This document shows positions 6,532 to 14,315 of a DNA stretch of 58,471 bases, in pieces. Every line of letters starts with the position of its first letter. Position 1 is the stretch's first letter. Both the position numbers and the translations under genes were made by a program. Source of the stretch: an uncultured Prevotella sp. GTDB lineage: Bacteria; Bacteroidota; Bacteroidia; Bacteroidales; Bacteroidaceae. The notes under the pieces were generated by a model. The model saw only the letters and a program-made list of their open reading frames with translations, did no database searches and was not told the DNA's origin. The stretch lies in contig ONBC01000030.1 of assembly GCA_900315955.1 (NCBI GenBank), positions 1 to 58,471 of the forward strand. Reading direction: 5' to 3'.

Positions 6532-7806
6532 TTACAGTACGATCGTCTGCTCGCGATCCGGGCCAATAGAGATGATGCCGATCTTCGTCTCCAGCTCATC
6601 CTCGAGGAACTTGATATAATCTTTGAACTCCTGCGGGAACTGGCTGGGGGACGTGAATTTCGTCATGTCAGTCTTCCAGCCCTTGATCTCCTTATAGACC
6701 GGCTCCACGTTGTCGATCTCGTAGGGGAAGTCGCGGGTCTCGGTACCGTCGGGCAGGCGGTAAGCCACGCAGGCCTTGATGGTGTCGAAGCCGTCGAGGA
6801 CATCGCTCTTCATCATGATGAGCTCCGTCACGCCGTCTACCATGATGCTGTAGCGCAGCTGCACGAGGTCGATCCATCCACAGCGGCGCTCGCGCCCTGT
6901 CACGGCACCATATTCATGGCCCAGGTCACGGATGGTATTGCCCGTCTCATCGAAGAGCTCCGTGGGGAACGGTCCCGCGCCCACACGCGTGCAATAAGCC
7001 TTCATGATGCCATAGACGTTGCCTATCTTGTTGGGACCCACACCGAGCCCCGTGCAGGCTCCCGCGCCGATCGTGTTGCTGGAGGTGACAAAGGGATAAC
7101 TGCCGAAATCGACATCGAGCATCGTGCCCTGCGCGCCCTCACAGAGGATCGACTTACCGGCACGGAGCAACTTGTTGATCTCTATCTCACTGTCGACGAG
7201 GGGGAACTTCCGGAGATACTCCACGCCTTCCATCCAGCGCTTCTCCGTCTCCTCGAAGCCCTCGAAATCGGTCCAGCCCAGAGCCTTGAGCATCTTGAGG
7301 TGGCGCTGCTTGTGCGCCTCATATTTAGCCTCAAAACCTTCAAGGATGTCGCCCACACGCAAGCCGTTGCGGCTCACCTTGTCCGTGTAGGTGGGGCCAA
7401 TGCCCTTGCCGGTGGTGCCTACCTTGTTTTTGCCTTTGGCCGCCTCAATAGCACGGTCCAGGATGCGGTGTGTAGGCATGATGAGATGCGCCTTCTTGGA
7501 GATGCGAAGATGCTTGTGAAGCTCGTGCCCGCTTTTCTCAAGGTCTTTGGCCTCGTCCATGAAGAGATCGGGAGCCAGCACCACACCGTTGCCGATATAG
7601 TTAACCTTGCCACCTTGGAAGATGCCGGAGGGAATGCTGCGGAGCACATATTTCTGCCCCTCAAACTCCAGTGTGTGTCCGGCATTGGGGCCGCCTTGGA
7701 AGCGGGCCACTACGTCATACTTCGGGGTCAGGACATCTACGACCTTTCCTTTTCCTTCATCGCCCCACTGAAGACCCAGCAGGACATCAATTTTACCGTT
7801 GCTCAT
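6532..7806 (-). CDS. purA: Adenylosuccinate synthase
   Basis: Converts IMP, GTP and aspartate to adenylosuccinate, the first step from IMP to AMP. The GTP-binding start GLQWGDEGKGKVVD is intact, followed by RFQGGPNAGHT. The family motif VGTTGKGIGPTYTDK lies near residue 130 and GRERRCGWIDLV near 305. The length of 424 aa is normal. It lies 37 bp downstream of the yggS-type gene and upstream of hisS, so a housekeeping transcript is likely. Confidence 0.97.
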   Translation of the reverse strand: MSNGKIDVLLGLQWGDEGKGKVVDVLTPKYDVVARFQGGPNAGHTLEFEGQKYVLRSIPSGIFQGGKVNYIGNGVVLAPDLFMDEAKDLEKSGHELHKHLRISKKAHLIMPTHRILDRAIEAAKGKNKVGTTGKGIGPTYTDKVSRNGLRVGDILEGFEAKYEAHKQRHLKMLKALGWTDFEGFEETEKRWMEGVEYLRKFPLVDSEIEINKLLRAGKSILCEGAQGTMLDVDFGSYPFVTSSNTIGAGACTGLGVGPNKIGNVYGIMKAYCTRVGAGPFPTELFDETGNTIRDLGHEYGAVTGRERRCGWIDLVQLRYSIMVDGVTELIMMKSDVLDGFDTIKACVAYRLPDGTETRDFPYEIDNVEPVYKEIKGWKTDMTKFTSPSQFPQEFKDYIKFLEDELETKIGIISIGPDREQTIVL

Positions 7807-7843
7807 TGATATAATATGATTAAGTTTTTATTCTTGACAACTG

Positions 7844-8518
7844 TTAATACACCCTTGGCCCAAAGATGGCCGTGCCCACCCGGACCATGGTCGAATGGCA
7901 CTCAACGGCAATCTTGTAGTCGTGGCTCATGCCCCACGAACGTTCCTTGAACCAGGGAGCATCGGCGAAGTAGTCACGTTTCAACTCATTGAAGAAGTCC
8001 CACGCACGGGTCATCTCCTTCCTTATCTGCGCTTCGTCGGGCACGTTGCTGGCCATCATCATCACGCCGCAGATGCGCACATTGTGAAGACCGCGCCATT
8101 CACCGGCTTGAAGCATCTCCCGGCAGGCATCGAGGGTGAAACCATACTTGCTCTCTTCCTCAGCGATATGGAGCTCTAAGAGGATATCGATGACACGGTT
8201 GTGCTTGGCAGCCTGCTTGTTGATCTCCTTCATGAGCTTCATCGAGTCGACAGCCTCAATCATCGAGATGTAAGGAGCGATATACTTCACCTTGTTGGTC
8301 TGCAGATGGCCGATGAAATGCCATTCGATATCCTTGGGCAACTGCTCCACCTTCTCCTTGATTTCCTGCTCGTGGCTCTCACCAAAGACGCGCTGGCCCG
8401 CGTTGTAGGCGGCCTCAATATACTCTTTAGGATGAAACTTGCTGATGGCGACGAGCCTGACACCCTCCGGCAAGTCAGCTAATACCTTCTTCAGATTTCC
8501 TGCTACATCAACCTCCAT
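7844..8518 (-). CDS. YggS-family PLP homeostasis protein (224 aa)
   Basis: A single-domain TIM-barrel PLP-binding protein of the YggS/PROSC family, which buffers pyridoxal phosphate. The PLP lysine is in LVAISKFHP (near residue 24). Other family motifs are FGESHEQE, WHFIGHLQTNKVKYI, and the C-terminal SWGMSHDYKIAVECHSTMVR with RVGTAIFG. The start chosen is MEVDVAGNLKK at 8518, preceded by AGGAGG about 6 nt upstream; an in-frame upstream extension to 8635 overlaps the DUF4494 gene and has no family similarity. The gap to the DUF4494 gene is 10 bp. Confidence 0.92.
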   Translation of the reverse strand: MEVDVAGNLKKVLADLPEGVRLVAISKFHPKEYIEAAYNAGQRVFGESHEQEIKEKVEQLPKDIEWHFIGHLQTNKVKYIAPYISMIEAVDSMKLMKEINKQAAKHNRVIDILLELHIAEEESKYGFTLDACREMLQAGEWRGLHNVRICGVMMMASNVPDEAQIRKEMTRAWDFFNELKRDYFADAPWFKERSWGMSHDYKIAVECHSTMVRVGTAIFGPRVY

Positions 8519-8528
8519 GACACTCCTC

Positions 8529-9023
8529 CTATTGTTTATTTTCCTCTGTGTTTTCCGGCTGCTTGTGCTTCTCAGGATCAGCGTCGTGCTCGAAGACATC
8601 CATGATCTGTGTCTCGGCAACACTGGCAATCTCATAATCGATCATCGTGCCGCCCATGACATCAGAAATGTTCTTCACGGCACCGGGAAGGGTCGAGGCC
8701 TGGACAAGATAAGTCACGGCAGAGCGCTTCTCTTTCTGCGATTTCTCGTCGATGGTTATAAACATCAGCTTGGCCTTGTACCATTTGTCATCCTTGTCCA
8801 TGTCGGAGAAGAATATCTCATGGTAAGCGGCGGGCTTGATGTCCGTGATCTTGTAATCGCCGGAGATGTAAACTTTCATTTCTTCAAGAATGGCCCCCTC
8901 TGCCTCGGTGAAGCTCAGGGCGTCGACCACATAGTGCTCGGTCACATTCTTCTGTGTGCCGTCTTCCTGGGTCTTGGCATAACGTATCTTGGTCTCAAAC
9001 CAATCAGATGTACGTGATCTCAT
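8529..9023 (-). CDS. DUF4494 protein (164 aa)
   Basis: Matches the Bacteroidetes DUF4494 family: the start SDWFETKIRYAKTQEDG, then VTEHYVVDALSFTEAEG and KWYKAKLMFITIDEKSQKEK, ending in a variable acidic tail (from about residue 140, DVFEHDADPEKHK). Function unknown. It is soluble, with no signal peptide. It is the first gene in front of the yggS-type, purA and hisS genes and follows the Rep-like gene by 50 bp on the same strand; a promoter in that gap is not obvious. Confidence 0.8.
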   Translation of the reverse strand: MRSRTSDWFETKIRYAKTQEDGTQKNVTEHYVVDALSFTEAEGAILEEMKVYISGDYKITDIKPAAYHEIFFSDMDKDDKWYKAKLMFITIDEKSQKEKRSAVTYLVQASTLPGAVKNISDVMGGTMIDYEIASVAETQIMDVFEHDADPEKHKQPENTEENKQ

Positions 9024-9074
9024 ATCTTATATTGATTTTATTCTTCTAATGCATTGTCTTATTTTGCCGGCAAT

Positions 9075-10220
9075 TTAGCTCTTCTTTACGATGGTGATGC
9101 CTCTGAACAAGTTGTCGAGCGCCGCGTAGGTGTAGGCCGCCTTGTCGTGCACCGTGAGGTCGTGCCCCATTCTCCTTCTCAGGTCCATCAGTTTTGAGAC
9201 GGCATCGGTGTAGTTGTCGGGGGTGATGCGCATGCTCATACGGTCGGCCATTCCATTGTCGAAGCCGAAGTAGCGGATCAGCATGTCGGCAAACTGCTTG
9301 CGCTGAAGGTCGGAGATGCGCTCCAAATTAGCGGCTGCGCTGTTCTTCGGACGATAGATGTGGAAGATGAGGTCGTCGGGCTCCCCACCCCGCTGTCCGT
9401 GGTTGTAGCGTTTCTCATAGTCGAAGAAGCAGTCGCAGAACCCATTCTCTGCCAGCTCCTTCAGCTCAGTCTTGGCCGGCTCAAGCACCCGGCGGCAGAA
9501 ATCGCTGAACTTCGTGTACATGTTCTCCAGCCGCAGCATCTTGCGGAACTCGAAGGTGTTGACGATCCACGTGCCCTTGTCTGCCCAGCTCTTGATGAAC
9601 ATATAGATGCGCTGCGAGTAGCGGTTGTGGCAGGAGAAGACGATCTGCTTGCCGAGGGTCGAATAGCCCAGGCGGAGGGACAGAAGGCGCTCCGCCACCT
9701 GGCGGTCTATCTTCAGCAATGTGTATTTCTCGTAGATGCCGATGTCTTCAGGGATATAGACATCGCAGAGGTTCGTCACCTTCAGATAACTTCTGCCGTC
9801 CTGGGTTTTGTAAGGGATCTCTACGGGGACGGTGGCCAAGAGCTTCAGGCTTTCGCGCAACTGCGGATAATGGTTGGGATCTACTCCCAAGCCTTTGAAA
9901 TAGAGCTTTACCTCCAAGCGGCCGTCGTTGTCGAGCTCTGTAGGAAAGAGCGTCGGCTCCAGAGTCTTCTTGTCGAGCATCTCACGGAGCTTCTGCTGCA
10001 TCTTCTCCACGATACACACAAGGATGCGGATCTGCATGAGCGAATAGTCGTGACGCATCATCGTCACGGCAATGGGTTGCAGCAGCCATGTCTCATTCTC
10101 AAGTGGAATGAGGTCGGAGGGTATGTTGCGCTTCACGTCGCGCTTCTTGCCCTTGCCATACTCCCGGCGGCCGGTCTTCTTCGTCGTGGAAGTCTTCTTC
10201 TTTATTGTTGCTACTGCCAT
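9075..10220 (-). CDS. Replication initiator protein, Rep_3/RepB type (381 aa)
   Basis: Resembles plasmid-type Rep_3 initiators, which are two winged-helix domains that bind direct-repeat iterons. After a basic start (KKKTSTTKKTGRREYGKGKK) come LIPLENETWLLQPIAVTMMRHDYSLMQIRIL, here shown as two parts: LENETWLLQPIAVTMM and YSLMQIRILVCIVEKMQ, then YKTQDGRSYLKVTNLCD and HNRYSQRIYMFIKSWADKG, a signature of the second winged helix. A helical C-terminal region (260-381) is less typical. No partition, mobilisation or toxin-antitoxin genes are near, so it looks like a chromosomally resident initiator. It has its own promoter (10273-10280). Confidence 0.75.
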   Translation of the reverse strand: MAVATIKKKTSTTKKTGRREYGKGKKRDVKRNIPSDLIPLENETWLLQPIAVTMMRHDYSLMQIRILVCIVEKMQQKLREMLDKKTLEPTLFPTELDNDGRLEVKLYFKGLGVDPNHYPQLRESLKLLATVPVEIPYKTQDGRSYLKVTNLCDVYIPEDIGIYEKYTLLKIDRQVAERLLSLRLGYSTLGKQIVFSCHNRYSQRIYMFIKSWADKGTWIVNTFEFRKMLRLENMYTKFSDFCRRVLEPAKTELKELAENGFCDCFFDYEKRYNHGQRGGEPDDLIFHIYRPKNSAAANLERISDLQRKQFADMLIRYFGFDNGMADRMSMRITPDNYTDAVSKLMDLRRRMGHDLTVHDKAAYTYAALDNLFRGITIVKKS

Positions 10221-10272
10221 GCTGTATGCTGTCTATTTCCTGCGATATCAATCATTAATACCGTTATCATTG

Positions 10273-10280
10273 CAAAGTTA
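10273..10280 (-). promoter_or_regulatory. Candidate -7 box for the Rep-like gene
   Basis: Minus strand reads TAACTTTG, giving an inferred start site about 46 nt before the ATG at 10220. The -33 element is not clear. Confidence 0.5.
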
Positions 10281-10314
10281 CGAAGATTGTTTGATATAGC
10301 CAAGCGTTCGTGTT

Positions 10315-10896
10315 TCAATTTCCTATTGTTACATTCACATGCTTGTAGCCCAGCGCCCGGAAGAACGCCTCCGTCTGTCTTTGGGCGTTCTCCTTCGCCG
10401 CCTTCAGATTGGCCTGCGTGAGGCATCGTCGGCGCATCTGCCGCGCTGCTTTACGGGTGAGTGCAGCCCGGTCAGCCTCCGTCCACTTCCCCTCCTCTAT
10501 AAAAGAGCGGGTGCGGGCCTCGTCGATGAAATGGTCATCGAGCAAGTCCACCTTGGGCAGGCGCACCGACAACGAGTCGCCCTTTACATGAACCGAGTGC
10601 TCCCCGGCCTTGCTCAGGTCGATACCCAAGCGCAGTGTGCCATAATAGATGCGCGAGAGCTCGTCGTCGCCAAAGAAGCCATGACGCACCGTGTCAACAA
10701 TCTCCTCATCGCTGAGCGTGAGAAACTCCCACTGACCGATGGCTCTTATCTGCGACACTTCAACCGGTGTAGATTCCATGTGGCCGTCGGTGCCGACGCT
10801 GACCAACGGTTGTTTATGAAGGCCGACTAAAAGGACGCAGATCAGCAACAGCGCCGACACGACGATGATAAGGAATACTATGATCTTGTTTTTCAT
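10315..10896 (-). CDS. DUF4230 protein, membrane-anchored (193 aa)
   Basis: One N-terminal membrane helix (about residues 4-24, IIVFLIIVVSALLLICVLLV) is followed by an exported domain. DUF4230 features are visible: LSDEEIVDTVRHGFFGDDELSRIYYGTLRLGIDL, given here as LSDEEIVDTVR and RIYYGTLRLGIDL, then DSLSVRLPKVDLLDDHFIDE and a helical ENAQRQTEAFFRALGYKHV end. The start chosen is ATG at 10896 (MKNKIIVF); the in-frame extension upstream would need a TTG start. It lies 51 bp downstream of a second DUF4230 gene, so the two form a tandem paralogue pair. Confidence 0.78.
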   Translation of the reverse strand: MKNKIIVFLIIVVSALLLICVLLVGLHKQPLVSVGTDGHMESTPVEVSQIRAIGQWEFLTLSDEEIVDTVRHGFFGDDELSRIYYGTLRLGIDLSKAGEHSVHVKGDSLSVRLPKVDLLDDHFIDEARTRSFIEEGKWTEADRAALTRKAARQMRRRCLTQANLKAAKENAQRQTEAFFRALGYKHVNVTIGN

Positions 10897-10947
10897 TGAA
10901 TAATACAATTCTTTAATCTCCGGCTCCTGCCGGTTCGTTTCAACAGC

Positions 10948-11637
10948 TTAATCCAGTTGTCTGATCAATCCCGACAAGTCGCTGTCGCTCAAATTCTTGC
11001 GGAATGTGACCGTAATATTCTCCTCCCGGTATCCGCACTGCACGGCCAACGGAACAATGACTCTTGCCGCGTTCTCCTTCGCGTCCTCGAGGATGTTGGT
11101 CTGAGCCAAGCTCTTGATGAGCTCCGCCCTCCCCTTCTGCTGAATATGCGTGATCTCCTCATCCGTGAATCGATGACGCAGCATCCCCACTTTCTGCTTC
11201 ACGCCCGCATGATCGACAGCAGTGGCTGTCAGCACAATCTCCGGATCGGAAAGAGTGATCTCAAGCCGGTCGCCCCGCCTTGAGATATCGCTCTTCTTCA
11301 GTTTCCCCAAATCGATATATGCCTTCGCTGTAGCCGTGACAGGAATCGCTATCCTTCGGCCACCGAAAGGAAGGTTCACTTTGACATGCTGGTTCAGGAA
11401 GTTGCCGTTCAGCGTGGTGGTGTCGGTGAAGATCAGAATCTTGCGCAAGTCGTATTGCGAGGTATAGAGCCTCGAACAAGCCGAGATACGTGTCGCCAAG
11501 ACCGTAAGGGTATCGGCTTCGGCCTTTCTACCGGTCTGAGCCGGCTTCTTGCCGCACCCTGCGAGAAAAATCAGAAGCAGACAAGACAAGAACACCCGCA
11601 CAGGCACAACCCATGACTTATATGAATGGTCACTCAT
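10948..11637 (-). CDS. DUF4230 lipoprotein (229 aa)
   Basis: Signal peptide with lipobox LLLIFLAGCGKK (Cys near residue 28), so probably a lipoprotein. The DUF4230 core is present: SRLYTSQYDLRKILIFTD, VTATAKAYIDLGKLKK, DRLEITLSDPEIVLTATAVD, and a C-terminal ARVIVPLAVQCGYREENITV that matches the equivalent end of the neighbouring DUF4230 protein. Function unknown. It is transcribed before the 10315-10896 gene. A minus-strand TACCTTTG box (about 11664-11671) lies just upstream, divergent from the DUF4738 gene. Confidence 0.8.
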   Translation of the reverse strand: MSDHSYKSWVVPVRVFLSCLLLIFLAGCGKKPAQTGRKAEADTLTVLATRISACSRLYTSQYDLRKILIFTDTTTLNGNFLNQHVKVNLPFGGRRIAIPVTATAKAYIDLGKLKKSDISRRGDRLEITLSDPEIVLTATAVDHAGVKQKVGMLRHRFTDEEITHIQQKGRAELIKSLAQTNILEDAKENAARVIVPLAVQCGYREENITVTFRKNLSDSDLSGLIRQLD

Positions 11638-11723
11638 ACAATTTATTTTTTAAGGAAATCGCCACAAAGGTAAAAAATAATCCACTAATTTATTAACTTT
11701 GCACATACAAAAGAAGTTGAAAA

Positions 11724-12251
11724 ATGAAGAAAGCGATACTATACTGTTTGCCGTTGCTGTTTTCAGGGCTCTGCTCCTGCAAAGATAAGCCGCAAAGCAA
11801 CATCATCATCGTCCATCCGCCGGTCGCTGCCCGACAGCAGAAACCGCAGGCGATAGGCGACGGCACACATAGCGACAACATCAGTTGGGTCGGCAGCCGA
11901 TACACGGTGAAAGTGAGCACGAAATGCGACACCTCCCTGCCCTTAGCCTCCGACGGCGCGGCAAAATATTATGACAACCGTGTGAACATCAGCATCCTGC
12001 GCAGTGACGGCACTTCATTTTTCAACCGTACGTTCACGAAATCAGACTTCAAGCCTTATGTGGACGACAACTATTATAAGGACGGAGCGCTTATAGGCAT
12101 CGTCTTCGACAAGGTGGAAGGCGAGTCGCTGAAGTTTGCCGTCAGCGTAGGCAACCCCGACAAGACCACGGATGAGTTTGTGCCCCTTGAACTCTCGGTC
12201 AGCCATCTCGGTGGTATCTCCATCGCTAAAGTAGAAACAGAGAGCGATTAG
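11724..12251 (+). CDS. DUF4738 lipoprotein (175 aa)
   Basis: Starts MKKAILYCLPLLFSGLCSC, a lipoprotein signal with Cys19. The mature part matches DUF4738: VGSRYTVKVSTKCDTSLP, NRVNISILRSDGTSFFNRTF, and KVEGESLKFAVSVGNPD. These are beta-rich, cell-surface or periplasmic proteins of unknown function. A -7 box (TAACTTTG, 11694-11701) lies 22 bp upstream. The gene is convergent with the outer-membrane protein gene at 12279-13067. Confidence 0.8.
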   Translation: MKKAILYCLPLLFSGLCSCKDKPQSNIIIVHPPVAARQQKPQAIGDGTHSDNISWVGSRYTVKVSTKCDTSLPLASDGAAKYYDNRVNISILRSDGTSFFNRTFTKSDFKPYVDDNYYKDGALIGIVFDKVEGESLKFAVSVGNPDKTTDEFVPLELSVSHLGGISIAKVETESD

Positions 12252-12278
12252 CCCGGCCTCCTTGGCGGTTTGATGATC

Positions 12279-13067
12279 TCACCGCTGATAGTCGTACCTT
12301 CTCGAATAAAAGTTATCTTGCCGTGGCATCCAGTCTTTCTCCACAGAGATCTGCAGCATAAAGTTCTTGCTCGGTGTCCAGCGAAGCGCCGCTCCCAGTC
12401 GGTCAGCGTTCCAGTAACCGTTGGGGTATCCGTAGCCGCCGCAGCCATGATAGCCGTAGCCATTGAAGCCGGTATAGTAACCTCCGTAGTAAGGAAAGCC
12501 ATAGCCGCTGTTGGCGAGGCTCTTCTGTCCGTAGACATAAGCGGACCAGTGGTCATCGAACTGGTAGCCGAGGGCTCCGTAGATTCCCGCGGAGGTAGTG
12601 TTCATACCACTCCAGTTGAGGTGATCCATGTATCCTCCCACGGTGAGCCATCCGCGTGAGCCCAGGGGCAGGGTGTAGTCGAGGTTGATGTCCTGTGCGA
12701 AGCCCGCTCCTTTGGGTGCTCCCTTGCCCAGTCCTGCCATGACGCTGATCCCCACGCTGCCGTGCAGCTCGCCGCGGGGTGCTGCCGTGGTGTCGGGCTT
12801 GTTTGTGCTGTTGCTATAATAATAGGTGTTGCTGTTGCGTTGGTCAATGCCGTCGTAGCCCGTAGCCGGCTGGAACCCCGCCGGTGCTTCGATGAACGCG
12901 TCTCCCTGCGATTGGAACGGGGCGCCCGTGGCGGGGTTGGTCTGCAACAATGCGCTTCCCGGCACGAAGCGCACCGTGGAGAAGATCCGGGTGAGCGTGC
13001 GGTCCGTCTGGGCGACAGCGGAAACACTAAGCATGAGAAAAACGAATAGTATACTGTGTCTTTTCAT
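12279..13067 (-). CDS. Secreted beta-barrel-like protein (262 aa)
   Basis: A signal peptide (MKRHSILFVFLMLSVSAVAQ) precedes a domain with amphipathic beta strands: SRGWLTVGGYMDHLNW, AGIYGALGYQFDDHWSAYVY, LGAALRWTPSKNFMLQISVE. These suggest a small outer-membrane barrel. A Gly/Tyr-rich insert (about residues 208-235, YGFPYYGGYY and GYGYHGCGGYGYPNGY) is unusual and may be surface exposed. Family not recognised. The upstream gap carries a minus-strand TAAATTTG box (about 13087-13096). Confidence 0.7.
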   Translation of the reverse strand: MKRHSILFVFLMLSVSAVAQTDRTLTRIFSTVRFVPGSALLQTNPATGAPFQSQGDAFIEAPAGFQPATGYDGIDQRNSNTYYYSNSTNKPDTTAAPRGELHGSVGISVMAGLGKGAPKGAGFAQDINLDYTLPLGSRGWLTVGGYMDHLNWSGMNTTSAGIYGALGYQFDDHWSAYVYGQKSLANSGYGFPYYGGYYTGFNGYGYHGCGGYGYPNGYWNADRLGAALRWTPSKNFMLQISVEKDWMPRQDNFYSRRYDYQR

Positions 13068-13127
13068 GGTATCTGATGTTCTTTTCGTGCAAATTTAGTC
13101 ATTTCGAAAATTTTTTCGTCATTTTTC

Positions 13128-13158
13128 TTGTTAGTTTTAAAGAAAAACTATAATTTTG
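13128..13158 (+). promoter_or_regulatory. Promoter of the aromatic amino-acid operon
   Basis: TTG (13128-13130), 20-bp spacer, TAATTTTG (13151-13158). The inferred transcript starts near 13165 and has a leader of roughly 320 nt before pheA, long enough for the attenuator described below. Confidence 0.7.
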
Positions 13159-13254
13159 CCACTGATTTAACAAGAATAAGCCGTTGACAGGAAAAAGCGG
13201 CGTTCATGGACAGATCACAGACAACAGTTATAGACAATAATCAACAAGGCAGTT

Positions 13255-13329
13255 ATGAGGTTTTACGCAACATATTCCTATTATTACTTTTACTTTGCAA
13301 GAAATTGTGAAGCGGGAAGTTGCGTGTAA
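13255..13329 (+). CDS. Tyr/Phe leader peptide (24 aa)
   Basis: A short frame with six Tyr and three Phe among its first 14 residues: MRFYATYSYYYFYF, then ARNCEAGSCV. It lies 153 bp upstream of pheA and is followed by an intrinsic terminator. Its 3' codons (13308-13317, TGAAGCGGGA) can pair with the first arm of that terminator (13383-13392) for 10 perfect base pairs. This matches leader-peptide attenuation: a ribosome stalled at the Tyr/Phe codons frees the pairing segment and prevents termination, while one that reaches the stop codon covers it and allows termination. AAGG five to eight nt upstream may act as a weak ribosome site. Confidence 0.85.
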   Translation: MRFYATYSYYYFYFARNCEAGSCV

Positions 13330-13382
13330 TTTCAACTTAAGACTCAGAGATACAACCTCATTAAGAGGATATGCATACAAGG

Positions 13383-13419
13383 TCCCGCTTCATATGACGA
13401 TATGGAGCGGGATTTTTGT
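13383..13419 (+). terminator. Attenuator terminator upstream of pheA
   Basis: Arms TCCCGCTTCATAT (13383-13395) and ATATGGAGCGGGA (13400-13412) form a 13-bp stem with one G-U pair and a GACG loop, followed by TTTTTGTT. The first arm has the competing partner 13306-13317 inside the leader-peptide frame. A further match, ATGAGGTT (13255-13262) with AACCTCAT (13354-13361), 8 bp perfect, may supply another alternative pairing. Confidence 0.88.
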
Positions 13420-13482
13420 TAAGCTTCCTTCGAGGTCCGGTCCCCGGGTTGCCAGAGAAAGATACAAAAAGAAGACAGAGAC

Positions 13483-14313
13483 ATGAAGAGAGTAGCGATA
13501 CAAGGCATGTTAGGGTCGTTTCACGACATCGCCGCCCACGAATATTTCCACGGCGAGCAGATGCAGCTCATCTGCTGCGACACCTTTGAGCAGGTGTTTG
13601 AGAGCATCCGTCGCGACCCGACGGTCATCGGCCTGCTGGCGATCGAGAACACCATCGCCGGCTCCTTGCTCCACAACTATGAGCTGCTTCGCGACAGTGG
13701 CACGACGATCGTGGGCGAGCACAAGCTCCACATCACCCACAGCATCTGCTGCCTGCCCGAGGACGACTGGCACACGATCAGTGAGGTGCACTCCCATCCC
13801 GTGGCACTCATGCAGTGTCGCGACTATCTCTCGGCGCATGAGGCGCTGAAGGTCGTCGAGGCGGAGGATACGGCAGGCAGCGCCAAGTATATCCACGAGC
13901 ACCGGTGCCACGGCTGGGCGGCGATCTGCCATGCCGATGCGGCGAAGCTGTACGGGCTGAAGGTGCTGGAGGATCATATTGAGGACAACAAGCACAACTT
14001 CACGCGCTTCCTTGTCGTCACCGATCCCCGCAAGGCCGACTATCTGCGCCCGCTGAACGACGTCAACAAGTCGAGCATCGTCTTCACCCTTCCCCACGCC
14101 GAAGGATCGCTCTCGAAGGTCCTGACGATCCTCAGCTTCTACGACATCAACCTGACGAAGATCCAGTCGCTACCCGTCATCGGACACGAATGGGAGTATA
14201 TGTTCTACGTCGACGTAACCTACGACGACCTCATCCGCTACCGGCAGTCGATAGACGCCATCACGCCCCTCGTCAAGGCTATCAAGATATTAGGTGAATA
14301 TAAAGCAGTATAA
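13483..14313 (+). CDS. pheA: Prephenate dehydratase
   Basis: Converts prephenate to phenylpyruvate for phenylalanine synthesis. Residues 1-185 form the dehydratase domain, with GSFHDIAA, LLAIENTIAGSLLHNY, and the conserved NFTRF (in EDNKHNFTRFLVV). Residues about 195-276 form an ACT domain (SIVFTLPHAEGSLSKVLTIL, NLTKIQSLP). The Phe-binding motif ESRP of many enzymes is QSLP here and GALV is GSLS, so feedback inhibition may differ. There is no chorismate mutase domain; that activity is fused to the DAHP synthase two genes downstream. It is the first gene of the operon, after the attenuator, and 2 bp before the aminotransferase gene. Confidence 0.95.
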   Translation: MKRVAIQGMLGSFHDIAAHEYFHGEQMQLICCDTFEQVFESIRRDPTVIGLLAIENTIAGSLLHNYELLRDSGTTIVGEHKLHITHSICCLPEDDWHTISEVHSHPVALMQCRDYLSAHEALKVVEAEDTAGSAKYIHEHRCHGWAAICHADAAKLYGLKVLEDHIEDNKHNFTRFLVVTDPRKADYLRPLNDVNKSSIVFTLPHAEGSLSKVLTILSFYDINLTKIQSLPVIGHEWEYMFYVDVTYDDLIRYRQSIDAITPLVKAIKILGEYKAV

Positions 14314-14315
14314 GC

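Noticed and set aside
7844-8635. Longer YggS-type protein starting at 8635
   Set aside because: The extra 39 residues are basic/serine-rich, overlap the DUF4494 gene and lack family similarity; the start at 8518 has a ribosome-binding site.
9075-10220. Integrated plasmid
   Set aside because: Apart from the Rep-like gene there are no partition, mobilisation, toxin-antitoxin or integrase genes, and both neighbours are ordinary chromosomal genes.
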